Assembly (NCBI RefSeq): GCF_900115495.1 | Contig: NZ_FOWR01000013.1 | Span: 62,001-126,000, forward strand | Direction: 5' to 3' | Origin: Enterovibrio norvegicus DSM 15893 | GTDB taxonomy: Bacteria > Pseudomonadota > Gammaproteobacteria > Enterobacterales > Vibrionaceae | Length of the DNA stretch: 64,000 bases | Shown: positions 15,472 through 24,256 of the stretch, one piece after another | Numbering within the stretch: the stretch's first letter is position 1 | Layout of the letters: each line of letters starts with the position of its first letter | Notes under the pieces: model-generated | What the model was told of the DNA's origin: nothing | The model's database searches: none | Seen by the model: the letters and a program-made list of their open reading frames with translations, nothing else | Translations under genes and position numbers: made by a program

Positions 15472-15978
15472 ATGCACCCCATCACCCTTTCGCCCCTTTC
15501 CATGAAAGATTGCGATGCGTTATTGGATTTTGAACGCCGCAATAAAAGGTGGTTTGAACAACATATTCCCCCACGGCCAACACGCTATTTCGACCGTGTT
15601 GGGCTCGCGTCAGCAACGCAAAAGCTCGTACAGACCCAAGGCGACGAGTCGCATTTAATGTATGTGGTTTATCAGGGCACAGCGATTGTTGCGCGTGCGA
15701 ACATTCATACGATCTGTCCCGATTTTGTCGAAATCGGCTATCGCGTTTGCAAAGCGCATGTTGGCAAAGGTATCGCAACACAGGCCGTGGCGGCACTGCT
15801 TGATATCAGCAGACATCAACTGGCTACGCCTTATGTGCTTGCCAAAGTCACCAAAGAGAATCACGCCTCTCAGCGTGTGCTCGAAAAAGCGGGGTTTGTG
15901 TTTAGTCACAAAGAAAGAAACGGCACGGTGGTGAATGGCAATCACCTCGAGCTTTGGTACTACGTCTACGACTGTTAA
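15472..15978 (+). CDS. GNAT-family N-acetyltransferase, RimJ-like
   Basis: A 168-residue enzyme of the RimJ/RimL/YjaB-like acetyltransferase group: MHPITLSPLSMKDCDALLDF start, FVEIGYRVCKAHVGKGIATQ as acetyl-CoA loop, and KVTKENHASQRVLEKAGFVF as motif B, with the Asn-x-x-S contact typical of this group. The ATG at 15472 has GGAA eight bases upstream and begins directly with the first strand; a GTG-started longer form from 15421 is less likely. Members acetylate ribosomal protein N-termini or small amines; the target here is open. Confidence 0.8.
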   Translation: MHPITLSPLSMKDCDALLDFERRNKRWFEQHIPPRPTRYFDRVGLASATQKLVQTQGDESHLMYVVYQGTAIVARANIHTICPDFVEIGYRVCKAHVGKGIATQAVAALLDISRHQLATPYVLAKVTKENHASQRVLEKAGFVFSHKERNGTVVNGNHLELWYYVYDC

Positions 15979-16274
15979 TACCCAAGCACTGATACTATCC
16001 CAACACGTCGCCACCAAACCATTCCATTCCAAACCATTCCATGCGATGCGATGCGATTGAATCAAAGACGGTATTCACAATTTTGCCCATCCCTACCCTT
16101 GACGATTTGACGCTATTCTCAAGCTCGACGGTGAAATTCGTCTCTCCACGTCGAAACCGTTACGCTTGATGCCCAACAACTTGATTACCGACTCTTATAT
16201 TGGCGACACAACGAGGAACGTTGTGCAACGTCATTTAGAACAGAACAACGACATGTCGCAAGGAGCATCACAAC

Positions 16275-16505
16275 ATGGGTAGCGAATTTTTCATCGCCTC
16301 TGTACTTAACCTTTCCATCAACCTGATTTACACCATCATTTCTCTGCTCGTTGGCGTTTACGCCTTGCTGTGGGTCGACAAAAAGCTGCTAAAAAGCGTG
16401 AATATCGAAGAGGAAATGAAAAAAGGCAATGTGGCTGTCGCCATTTTCGCCTCCACCATTTTGATCTTTGTCGCCGTGATTGTGGCTTTCGGGTTTCGCT
16501 CTTAA
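16275..16505 (+). CDS. DUF350-family small membrane protein
   Basis: A 76-residue inner-membrane protein with two hydrophobic segments (residues 9-31 and 52-73). They surround a basic/acidic loop with the family trait IEEEMKKGNVAVAI, matching the DUF350 (UPF0719) pattern of conserved Gly-Asn before the second segment. AAGGAG lies at 16259-16264 before the ATG. It ends three bases before the transglutaminase-like gene, so the two are almost certainly cotranscribed and translationally linked. The biochemical role of the family is unknown. Confidence 0.75.
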   Translation: MGSEFFIASVLNLSINLIYTIISLLVGVYALLWVDKKLLKSVNIEEEMKKGNVAVAIFASTILIFVAVIVAFGFRS

Positions 16506-16508
16506 ACC

Positions 16509-17315
16509 ATGGGTATGGTGAAAGTGCTTCCCCTCGTCGCCGGACTGATTATTCTCTCTGGGTTTCTGCAAGAGAAGAAAGATGCGATCAGTGATGAAAC
16601 CAAGCAGTTAATGGCGAAATCGCAGAACACGTTAACCGAGAAAGAGGTGGCGTTTTCGGGTGGTAGAGGCGAGCTAAAGGTCATCCCGAACAATCGGTAC
16701 ATCACCCAATATCAAATTCAGAAATGGAAAAATGAACTCAAAGGAAAGTACGCGATTTACAGCTTCAGTGAACGGGGAATCGGTGAATTCACGTCGCTTG
16801 CACCGGACATCAACGGCGACTTTCACCTGACGCACAGTTACCTCGAAGGCTACCTGCCTTTCAAGGTAGATAACCCGCTCATTCCCATGTTGACCATTGC
16901 CCGTAAAAAGAAATATCAGTATGACCACGAGCAATACAAGGGGAACATGGAAGTCTGGCAATCAAGCAAGCAGTCGTATTTCTACCCTTCGGGTGATTGT
17001 GAGGATCACGCGATTTTATTGGCAGATTGGCTGATTGAATTGGGGTATGACGCGCGCGTCGTCATTGGGGATTACGATGGGGGCGGTCACGCATGGGTCG
17101 TCATGTTTTATAAGGGCAAAGAATATGTGCTGGAGGCTACCCAAAAAAGCGGTTTTGGTCGACAGTACCCATTGGCCTCTACCCTCCCGAAATATCACCC
17201 AACTGCGATGTTCAATCGCGAGCATTACTGGGTGAATCAAGGCTCTGCCCTCACCACAAATTATGCGTCATCGTCATGGCGATTAATGAGTCAATTCACG
17301 CCGATTTCGCCATAA
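16509..17315 (+). CDS. transglutaminase-like cysteine protease-fold protein, membrane-anchored
   Basis: A 268-residue protein with an N-terminal hydrophobic segment (residues 3-20, anchor or signal). A transglutaminase-like core follows: SGDCEDHAILLADWLIELGY puts the catalytic Cys at about 164, DGGGHAWVVM puts His at about 194, and the third residue is probably Asp or Glu in YVLEAT. The core faces the periplasm if the N-terminus is a signal anchor. Substrates could be peptide crosslinks or proteins. The gene follows a DUF350 gene with a three-base gap. A terminator follows at 17360. Confidence 0.78.
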   Translation: MGMVKVLPLVAGLIILSGFLQEKKDAISDETKQLMAKSQNTLTEKEVAFSGGRGELKVIPNNRYITQYQIQKWKNELKGKYAIYSFSERGIGEFTSLAPDINGDFHLTHSYLEGYLPFKVDNPLIPMLTIARKKKYQYDHEQYKGNMEVWQSSKQSYFYPSGDCEDHAILLADWLIELGYDARVVIGDYDGGGHAWVVMFYKGKEYVLEATQKSGFGRQYPLASTLPKYHPTAMFNREHYWVNQGSALTTNYASSSWRLMSQFTPISP

Positions 17316-17359
17316 ATCCAGCCTGCATAAAGTGACATTATGGGTAGGTCAAAAAGGGA

Positions 17360-17386
17360 AACGCCAGCTAACGCTGGCGTTTTTTG
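17360..17386 (+). terminator. rho-independent terminator
   Basis: AACGCCAGC - TAAC - GCTGGCGTT with six Ts, 45 bp after the transglutaminase-like gene and before the convergent gene ending at 17463. Confidence 0.88.
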
Positions 17387-17462
17387 TCTGTCCCAGACAT
17401 GAAAAACGAACAGACAAATTTTTATCTCGCCACACACGACATGCGTGGCGAGTGAATAAGGG

Positions 17463-19679
17463 TTAAGGGCGCATTGAGGCGAAATCTAGCACCTTGCCCT
17501 CTTTCTTAAGGGCAAAGAAAAAGGTCTCGCCGCTGCTGTCATCCACACCGTCATTGTCCGTCACAGCAAATGCGCGACCGTCTTTCGTGATGGCAAAGCC
17601 TTCAATCTTATCGGTAACGTAACCGCCTTGCGCTTTCAGATCCGGCAAGAAGTCGTAAACCACTTCCTTGCGTACCGTTGGCAATTCACCACCAAGCGGC
17701 GCGGGTTGTGCATCTGCCAAGATTACACGGGTAAGCTGTTTCACTTTCGCCGCCTCGCCAATTTGGTTATCGCGTTCGATGATGTAAAGCGCGCCTTCAT
17801 GAGCGGTGATTTCAGATAAGCCCACCCAGCCCGTCGCAGCTGCATCGGTAGGGTAACGCACTGCGCCCCACTCTCCTGTTTTGGTGTTGTATTGCACCAG
17901 TTTCACGGTGTTTTCTGGGTCATCTTTCCAGGCACGTTGAATCGCAATCCAGAGATTATCGCCAACACGGGTAATGCCTTCCGCGCCATAGCGTTTTTCA
18001 ACGGCCATTAACTCAGCAGGGAAACTCACCGTTTCAACGATGTTACCGTTTGCATCAGTGCGGTAAAGCGCATGGGCGATACCTTTGTCAGTGCGCCCTT
18101 CAGAGGCGAGCCAAAAGCCGCCTTTTCCATCAGTTGTGATGCCTTCAAGATCGAGCTTTTTAGCAGGTTTACCGTTGTTCATGACAGGGATACGTTTGGT
18201 GATTTTTGCTGGCGTCGACGCTGCATCAATCACAAAGATTGAAGGCTGCGCTTTGTAGAAACTGTCGTTCACCGCATAAAGCGTGTTTGCATTATTTGCA
18301 TGGTTTGGATCTGCCACCAAACCCGACAACGCGCCCCAGCCGATAGGCTTGCCGTCTACCATCACAGATTCAATCTGCGGATAAGCAGGAGCTTCATTGC
18401 TGATTTCATACATCATGACATGCGCACGCGCGCCGCCATCTTCAATCAAATCTTTTTCGTTCGCCGTGGCGAGCAAACCGCGGCTTGGCATCGCTGCCGC
18501 AGATTCTGGTGAAATGCCCGATGGCAGCAGCTGAACAAATTCTGGTGCTGCACCTGTATCACGATAAACGCCCACCACAGAGCCTCGTTCTGACATCACG
18601 AAGATATAGCGCTGACCGTTATAGGTCGCCACTTCCAAGCCTTCAGGTTCTGCGCCTTTGTTACCGGAGCGTTTTTCAGGGTAATGCCCCGCCAATGCCA
18701 CGCGGTATTCAAAATCAAGGCCAGATTCAAACAACACCTTGCCGCGCTTGTCGAAGATCGTAAAGCCGCGAGATCCGCCTTCATAATCGCCTTCATTGGC
18801 GGTAACAAAGCGTTGATCGTCGAGCCATTTCACCGCATCCGGTTCGCGTTTTACCGCCAGTTTAGTACCAGAGAATGTCAGTGCGCGTTCTTCGTCTAGA
18901 TCCACATTCTTGAGGTCTACTGCGCCTGCACTGAAGTCAGCAATCACTTCGCCTTTTATGCCGTCCACCAACACGATATGGTTGTTCTCTTGCAGCGTTA
19001 CCACCACTTCGCCGAGGCTGTTTATGTCAACAAACTCAGGCTCAGGATCGTTCGGTGCAATGTCCGATAGCCCAGTCATTGCCACACGCGTTACGTTGCC
19101 ACAATCCAGTACACCGTTTTTCAATGGCACTAAAGCCAAATGCCCCGCAGGGAATTGCGGCAACACACCGTCGTTTAAGTCTTCATCGCGCTCGTTTTCG
19201 ATCGCCACGGCCACAAAGCTGCCGTCTTTTGCCACGGCAACGGAATCAGGCTGCCCGCCCAAATCACAAGTCGCGAGTGATTGCGTGCTGTTTATGTCAC
19301 GCTGGGCAAGGTAGCCCGACGGTTGGGTATAGCTTTCAGAGGTGTTGATAGCGGTAACAAAGGTGTTGCCCACAACATCGATGGATGTCGGTTCGCCGTC
19401 AAAGGTAATGAAACCCTTACCTTGCGGTTTTTTCGGGTTGGTAATGTCGACAATCCCAACGCCTTTGAGCGGGCTATCCGAATACACAAGTGTGTTGCCA
19501 TCTTCACTTGCGGCAATGATTTCTGCAGAACTTTCATGCGTTTTCTCAAGATGAGGAGGAATATTGTTTGCCGTCGAAAATGCACTTATACGATGAAACG
19601 ACGCCGCATCAGCAGCATGAACACCCACGCTGACAGACACCGCCAGCAATGAAAATAGTAGAGAGCGTTGTGTACGCAT
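17463..19679 (-). CDS. secreted esterase-like/phytase-like beta-propeller protein
   Basis: A 738-residue exported protein. The Sec signal peptide ends near VHAADA (residue 23-26). The first half (to about 430) has repeated strand-turn units such as LVYSDSPLKGVGIVDITNPK, PDSVAVAKDGSFVAVAIEN and PDAVKWLDDQRFVTANEGDYEGG, the choice-of-anchor/LVIVD-type propeller. The second half (about 440-735) matches the 'esterase-like activity of phytase' domain: LEGITTDGKGGFWLASEGR, YGAEGITRVGDNLWIAIQR, DKIEGFAITKDGRAFAVTDN. Such proteins are periplasmic or secreted and may hydrolyse phosphoesters, but activity cannot be asserted from sequence. It is monocistronic. Length is typical of the two-domain form in Vibrio. 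Confidence 0.82.
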   Translation of the reverse strand: MRTQRSLLFSLLAVSVSVGVHAADAASFHRISAFSTANNIPPHLEKTHESSAEIIAASEDGNTLVYSDSPLKGVGIVDITNPKKPQGKGFITFDGEPTSIDVVGNTFVTAINTSESYTQPSGYLAQRDINSTQSLATCDLGGQPDSVAVAKDGSFVAVAIENERDEDLNDGVLPQFPAGHLALVPLKNGVLDCGNVTRVAMTGLSDIAPNDPEPEFVDINSLGEVVVTLQENNHIVLVDGIKGEVIADFSAGAVDLKNVDLDEERALTFSGTKLAVKREPDAVKWLDDQRFVTANEGDYEGGSRGFTIFDKRGKVLFESGLDFEYRVALAGHYPEKRSGNKGAEPEGLEVATYNGQRYIFVMSERGSVVGVYRDTGAAPEFVQLLPSGISPESAAAMPSRGLLATANEKDLIEDGGARAHVMMYEISNEAPAYPQIESVMVDGKPIGWGALSGLVADPNHANNANTLYAVNDSFYKAQPSIFVIDAASTPAKITKRIPVMNNGKPAKKLDLEGITTDGKGGFWLASEGRTDKGIAHALYRTDANGNIVETVSFPAELMAVEKRYGAEGITRVGDNLWIAIQRAWKDDPENTVKLVQYNTKTGEWGAVRYPTDAAATGWVGLSEITAHEGALYIIERDNQIGEAAKVKQLTRVILADAQPAPLGGELPTVRKEVVYDFLPDLKAQGGYVTDKIEGFAITKDGRAFAVTDNDGVDDSSGETFFFALKKEGKVLDFASMRP

Positions 19680-20071
19680 GAGGTTACTCCATTAACTTCC
19701 GTTGAGGGTCGCTACTTTTTCGATTTTTGGTGACAGGGGCATGACAGAATCGTGGCAATTCAATGATGACCATGGTTTTTGGCTGCAGGCTAGCGTTCTT
19801 CATACGAGAAAAAGCGATTGTCCAACGTAGCGACACGTAAGAAGGGCTTTCAGCCAAAAAATCACTGTATTCTTAAGCAGGCAGCTCACACCAAATATCG
19901 CCTAATTTTACAAACTTCACACATCACATGAAGTAAGAAAATCATCATTCCTCATGAAGAAAAGTACTTTTCTACACTGCTTTTATTCACTCTTGCCTTT
20001 TTTTGTACTTTCATTGTTACACGGATGTTAATTACCCCTAATGAGCATCTTCTAACCATGAGGAACTAAAA
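19680..20071. other. 392-bp divergent promoter region, phytase-like gene / polyol operon
   Basis: Holds the start regions of two divergent transcription units and a strong palindrome (given separately). No open frame of coding character. Confidence 0.6.
19958..19973 (+). promoter_or_regulatory. 16-bp perfect palindrome upstream of the polyol operon
   Basis: AGAAAAGTACTTTTCT is fully self-complementary, 99 bp before the binding-protein gene. Position and symmetry suit an operator for a dimeric regulator. AraC-type proteins usually bind direct repeats, so the operon's own AraC regulator is not the obvious ligand. Confidence 0.45.
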
Positions 20072-21388
20072 ATGCTGTCTACAAGGAAAACGTTAACTGC
20101 CTTTGCTGCATGCTGTACCGCCCTCTCCATGTCCGCCCATGCGGCGACAGAATTGACCATTGCCACGGTCAACAACGGTCACATGATCGAAATGCAGAAG
20201 TTTAGCGAAGTATTTGAAAAGCAAAACCCTGACATCAAACTCAATTGGGTGACCCTAGAGGAAGGAGTTCTTCGCCAACGTGTAACCACTGACATCGCCA
20301 CCAAAGGCGGACAATTCGATGTCATGACGATTGGTATGTATGAAACCCCCATTTGGGGCCAAAAAGGTTGGTTGAACGAAATCAAAACCGACGCGGCGTA
20401 TGATGCGGACGATTTGCTGCCAGCAATGCGTGCGGGTTTATCCGTGGACGGCAAACTTTTCGCGGTACCTTTTTACGGTGAAAGCTCCATGGTCATGTAC
20501 CGCAAAGACCTTGTAGACAAAGCCGGCATGACAGTGCCAGATCGCGCCACATGGGGCCACATTCGCGATGTTGCAGCGGCCATTCATGATCCAGATAACG
20601 GCGTTTACGGCATTTGTTTACGCGGTAAGCCAGGTTGGGGTGACAACACGGCGTTCGTGACCACCATGGCTAACTCGTTTGGCGCGCAATGGTTTGACGC
20701 AGATTGGAAACCACAGCTGAACTCACCGGAGTGGAGCCACGCTGTTAGCTTCTATGTTGACCTTCTCAGCAGCTACGGTCCTCCAGGTTCAAGCTCAAAC
20801 AGCTTCAATGAAATTCTCGCTCTGTTTAACGAAGGCAAATGTGGCATGTGGATTGATGCAACGATCGCCGCATCCTTCATCACAGACCCTAAACAAAGCA
20901 AAGTTCACGACAAAGTGGCGTTCGCACAGTCACCAGTGGCCGTCACTGACCGCGGTGCAAACTGGCTTTGGGCATGGGCTCTCGCTGTTCCATCTGCAAC
21001 GAAAAATGCAGAAGCGGCTGAGAAGTTCGTGAAATGGGCAACGTCAAAAGAGTACATCCAACTGGTTGCCGAAAATAACGGTTGGGCAAGCGTACCGACA
21101 GGTACTCGTCAATCTACCTACGAAACACAAGCGTTCCTTGATGCAGCATCCTTTGCAGAAGCAGAACTTGCCGCCATTAACTCTGCCGATCCAAGCAACA
21201 GCACGCAGAACCCAAGCCCTTACATTGGCGTTCAGTTTGCTGCCATCCCTGAGTTCCAAGCCATTGGTATTGCCACAGGACAGCAGCTTTCCTCTGCACT
21301 GGCGGGCAAAACAACGGTAGAAAAAGCACTGCAAAGTGCAAACAAGTCCGCCGACCGTGAAATGCGTAAATCAGGCTACTACAAGTAA
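20072..21388 (+). CDS. polyol ABC transporter substrate-binding protein (SmoE/MtlE type)
   Basis: A 438-residue periplasmic binding protein of the extracellular solute-binding family 1. The signal peptide ends in AHAA near residue 24. The mature start (TELTIATVNNGHMIEMQKFS) and segments FDVMTIGMYETPIWGQKGW and YGESSMVMYRKDLVDKAGM match mannitol/sorbitol binding proteins from Pseudomonas and Rhodobacter. It delivers polyols to the two permeases encoded next. AGGAAC precedes the ATG. A hairpin follows the stop, separating this usually more abundant component from the rest. Confidence 0.85.
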   Translation: MLSTRKTLTAFAACCTALSMSAHAATELTIATVNNGHMIEMQKFSEVFEKQNPDIKLNWVTLEEGVLRQRVTTDIATKGGQFDVMTIGMYETPIWGQKGWLNEIKTDAAYDADDLLPAMRAGLSVDGKLFAVPFYGESSMVMYRKDLVDKAGMTVPDRATWGHIRDVAAAIHDPDNGVYGICLRGKPGWGDNTAFVTTMANSFGAQWFDADWKPQLNSPEWSHAVSFYVDLLSSYGPPGSSSNSFNEILALFNEGKCGMWIDATIAASFITDPKQSKVHDKVAFAQSPVAVTDRGANWLWAWALAVPSATKNAEAAEKFVKWATSKEYIQLVAENNGWASVPTGTRQSTYETQAFLDAASFAEAELAAINSADPSNSTQNPSPYIGVQFAAIPEFQAIGIATGQQLSSALAGKTTVEKALQSANKSADREMRKSGYYK

Positions 21389-21397
21389 ATCCCTCTT

Positions 21398-21419
21398 GCC
21401 GGGCAGTGCGCTGTCCGGC
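21398..21419 (+). promoter_or_regulatory. intercistronic hairpin after the binding-protein gene
   Basis: GCCGGGCAG - TGCG - CTGTCCGGC forms a 9-bp stem with one G-T pair. It is followed by a mixed T/C stretch, not a clean T run. It may act as a partial terminator or an mRNA-stabilising stem that keeps binding-protein levels above those of the permeases. Confidence 0.55.
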
Positions 21420-21449
21420 TTCTTATCTTCCGTTATTTGGTAGTCGCTC

Positions 21450-22310
21450 ATGCAAAAATGGTTGCCTCGACTGTTGGTTGCTCCCTCCTTTGTCAGCTTG
21501 CTGCTCTGGATGATCGTTCCTCTCTCCATGACGATCTATTTTTCAACCATCAGATATAACCTGCTGTATCCCGGAGAGAATGATTTTATCGGGTCGATGA
21601 ACTTTGAGTTCTTCTACACCGACGACGCATTTTGGCCCGCATTGATTAACACACTGACCCTCGTCGGGATGGTGTTGGTTGTCACTGTGATTGGTGCATT
21701 GCTGATTGCTATCGCATTAGACAAGCCATTTTTTGGCCGCGGCATCGCACGCGTTTTGCTGATTTCCCCTTTTTTCATCATGCCGACGGTTAACGCCTTA
21801 ATCTGGAAAAACATGATGATGCACCCCGTTTATGGCGTACTGGCGGCGCTTTGGGAAAGCGTGGGGTTAGAGCCCATAGATTGGCTCACGGCTTTCCCGC
21901 TTGGCTCGATCATTACCATGGTGAGTTGGCAATGGATGCCCTTTGCCTTACTGATATTCATCACGTCATTGCAATCGATGGACCACGAACAAAAAGAAGC
22001 CGCGCTGCTGGATGGCGCAACCGGATGGCAAGTGTTCCGTTATCTCACCCTGCCCCATTTGGCGCGCCCTATTGCGGTGGTGATGATGATTGAGACCATC
22101 TTCATGCTGTCCATCTTTGCAGAAATTTTTGTGACCACGGGCGGTGGCCCGGGCTACGAATCGACCAACTTGGCTTTCCTCATCTTTGCGCAAGCGTTAA
22201 TGCAATTCGATGTGGGTGTGGCTTCCGCCGGTGGCTTAATAGCCGTCATTCTCGCCAATATCGTCGCGTTCTTTTTGATACGTGCGATCGGCAAAAACTT
22301 AGTGGCATAG
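21450..22310 (+). CDS. polyol ABC transporter permease 1 (SmoF/MtlF type)
   Basis: A 286-residue inner-membrane permease with six predicted segments. The ABC-permease EAA loop is QKEAALLDGATGWQVFRYLTLP (about 187-208), the contact point for the ATPase. It starts MQKWLPRLLVAPSFVSLLLW, usual for the MalF-like subunit of sugar importers without the extra N-terminal loops. It pairs with the next gene in a heterodimeric channel. The gap to the next gene is nine bases. Confidence 0.87.
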   Translation: MQKWLPRLLVAPSFVSLLLWMIVPLSMTIYFSTIRYNLLYPGENDFIGSMNFEFFYTDDAFWPALINTLTLVGMVLVVTVIGALLIAIALDKPFFGRGIARVLLISPFFIMPTVNALIWKNMMMHPVYGVLAALWESVGLEPIDWLTAFPLGSIITMVSWQWMPFALLIFITSLQSMDHEQKEAALLDGATGWQVFRYLTLPHLARPIAVVMMIETIFMLSIFAEIFVTTGGGPGYESTNLAFLIFAQALMQFDVGVASAGGLIAVILANIVAFFLIRAIGKNLVA

Positions 22311-22319
22311 GGAGGCATC

Positions 22320-23153
22320 ATGGCTAAAGACGTTTCACTTATCGATCAAACTGGCTGGTTGCGCCCCATCATTTGCTGGGCCATTGCACTGATTGTGTTC
22401 TTTCCCATTTTGATGATGCTGATCACCGCGTTCAAAACAGAACAACAGGCGATTTCAGTGCCGCCAAGCTTTATCTTCGAACCAACCGTGGAGAACTTCG
22501 GCATTGTGCAAGAGCGCAGTGATTACCTGAAGTTTGCGACAAACTCTGTGATCACCGCGTTTGGCTCAACCATATTGGCGCTGATCATTGCGATTCCTGC
22601 GGCCTACTCCATGGCGTTTTACCCCGCGAAACGCACGAAAGATATGCTGCTGTGGATGCTGTCCACCAAAATGCTGCCTGCGGTTGGGGTGTTGGTGCCC
22701 ATCTATGTGCTTTGCCAAAAGACGGGGTTACTCGATACCACGTTTGCGCTGACCATCATTTACACGCTGATCAATCTGCCGATTGTGGTGTGGATGCTGT
22801 TCTCTTACTTCAAAGATATCCCGCGTGACATCCTAGAAGCTGTGCGTCTTGATGGCGCTGACACGTTAGGGGAAATCCGACACGTGCTGATCCCGTTATC
22901 TCTCGGTGGCATCGCATCCACCGCGCTGCTCTCGATTGTACTGAGCTGGAATGAAGCATTTTGGTCAATCAACCTGACCTCTGCCAATGCGGGCACGCTC
23001 GCGACGATGATTTCAACTTACTCAAGTCCGGAAGGCTTGTTCTGGGCAAAACTGTCAGCCGCATCCACGCTGGCGTGTGCGCCTATCATCATTCTTGGTT
23101 GGTTCTGTCAGAAACAACTGGTTCAGGGATTAACCTTTGGGGCTGTTAAATGA
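22320..23153 (+). CDS. polyol ABC transporter permease 2 (SmoG/MtlG type)
   Basis: A 277-residue MalG-like permease. It has six membrane segments and the EAA loop IPRDILEAVRLDGADTLGEIRHVLIPL (spanning about residues 166-190), and ends QKQLVQGLTFGAVK as is typical. Ribosome site GGGAGG precedes the ATG. Its TGA overlaps the ATG of the ATPase gene (ATGA). Confidence 0.87.
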   Translation: MAKDVSLIDQTGWLRPIICWAIALIVFFPILMMLITAFKTEQQAISVPPSFIFEPTVENFGIVQERSDYLKFATNSVITAFGSTILALIIAIPAAYSMAFYPAKRTKDMLLWMLSTKMLPAVGVLVPIYVLCQKTGLLDTTFALTIIYTLINLPIVVWMLFSYFKDIPRDILEAVRLDGADTLGEIRHVLIPLSLGGIASTALLSIVLSWNEAFWSINLTSANAGTLATMISTYSSPEGLFWAKLSAASTLACAPIIILGWFCQKQLVQGLTFGAVK

Positions 23154-24256
23154 GCTACTTACAAGTCAAACATTTATATAAGAAGTACGGTGACGTTCTT
23201 GCGCTCAAGGACATTGATTTTGAGATTAAAAAAGGCGAATTCGTCGTTTTTGTTGGCCCGTCAGGTTGTGGCAAATCGACCTTACTTCGCACGATTGCAG
23301 GCTTAGAGTCGTCTTCTGAAGGCGACATTCAATTGGACGGTGAGTCCATCATTGAAACTCACCCATCAAAACGCGACGTGGCAATGGTGTTCCAAAGCTA
23401 TGCGCTTTACCCCCACATGTCGGTGAAAGACAACATGTCTTTCGCCCTCAAATTGGCGAAACGCCCACAAGACGAAATTGAACAAAAGGTCACCAAGGTA
23501 TCGAAAGCACTCAAGCTGGATGCGCTTTTAGATCGTAAGCCAAAAGCCTTATCAGGCGGTCAACGCCAGCGTGTTGCCATCGGTCGTGCGATTGTGCGTA
23601 ACCCGAAAGTGTTCCTGTTTGATGAGCCCCTCTCAAACCTTGATGCCGCACTGCGCGTGGAAATGCGTATCGAGCTTTCACGTCTGCACCAAGAACTTGA
23701 AAGTACGATGATTTATGTCACTCATGACCAAATCGAAGCCATGACGCTGGCAGACAAGGTCGTCATCATGAGCCAAGGTGAAGTGGCACAAATCGGCACA
23801 CCGCTCGAGCTCTACCACCAGCCTGCAAATCAATTTGTCGCCACCTTTATCGGTACACCAAAAATGAACGTGCTGCCCGTGAACAGCGTGGCTACATCCG
23901 GCGAGCATTTGGAAATCACCTTCAATGAAGATGCATGCACAGCGCTGCCAGCCGCGATGTTTGATGAGCGTGCAACCGCCTCGGCGTCTATCGGTTTCCG
24001 CCCGGAATCCCTCTCTTTCTGTGACCCTGAAGATGGCGATTTGAGCGGCGATGTGGAGGTGATCGAACAATTGGGCAGTGAAACCCTCACGTATATCCGC
24101 ACCCTCAGTGGGAACACTGTCGTTGTGCGGGCCGCTCCTAAATACACTCCAGAATTACGAGAAACCGTCGGCGTGAAGCTAGATACGCAGCGCGTGTATT
24201 TGTTCGACAACGCAGAACAAGCGTCCAATATTTACGGCGAGGTGAGCCATGTCTGA
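23150..24256 (+). CDS. polyol ABC transporter ATP-binding protein (SmoK/MtlK type)
   Basis: A 368-residue MalK-like ATPase. It has Walker A GPSGCGKST (about 36-44), Q loop VFQSYALYPHM, signature LSGGQRQRVAIGRA, Walker B KVFLFDEPLSNLDA and H loop YVTHDQIEAMT. The C-terminal 120 residues form the TOBE-type regulatory domain (GFRPESLSF). It overlaps the permease gene by four bases and the dehydrogenase gene by eight, so translation of the operon is tightly coupled. Confidence 0.9.
   Translation: MSYLQVKHLYKKYGDVLALKDIDFEIKKGEFVVFVGPSGCGKSTLLRTIAGLESSSEGDIQLDGESIIETHPSKRDVAMVFQSYALYPHMSVKDNMSFALKLAKRPQDEIEQKVTKVSKALKLDALLDRKPKALSGGQRQRVAIGRAIVRNPKVFLFDEPLSNLDAALRVEMRIELSRLHQELESTMIYVTHDQIEAMTLADKVVIMSQGEVAQIGTPLELYHQPANQFVATFIGTPKMNVLPVNSVATSGEHLEITFNEDACTALPAAMFDERATASASIGFRPESLSFCDPEDGDLSGDVEVIEQLGSETLTYIRTLSGNTVVVRAAPKYTPELRETVGVKLDTQRVYLFDNAEQASNIYGEVSHV

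Noticed and set aside
16000-16060. Short tandem words (CATTC, ATGCG) between the acetyltransferase and DUF350 genes
   Set aside because: Low-complexity sequence of three or so units; no array-like structure and no known signal.
15655-16065. 136-codon minus-strand frame
   Set aside because: Antisense shadow of the acetyltransferase gene; poor coding character.
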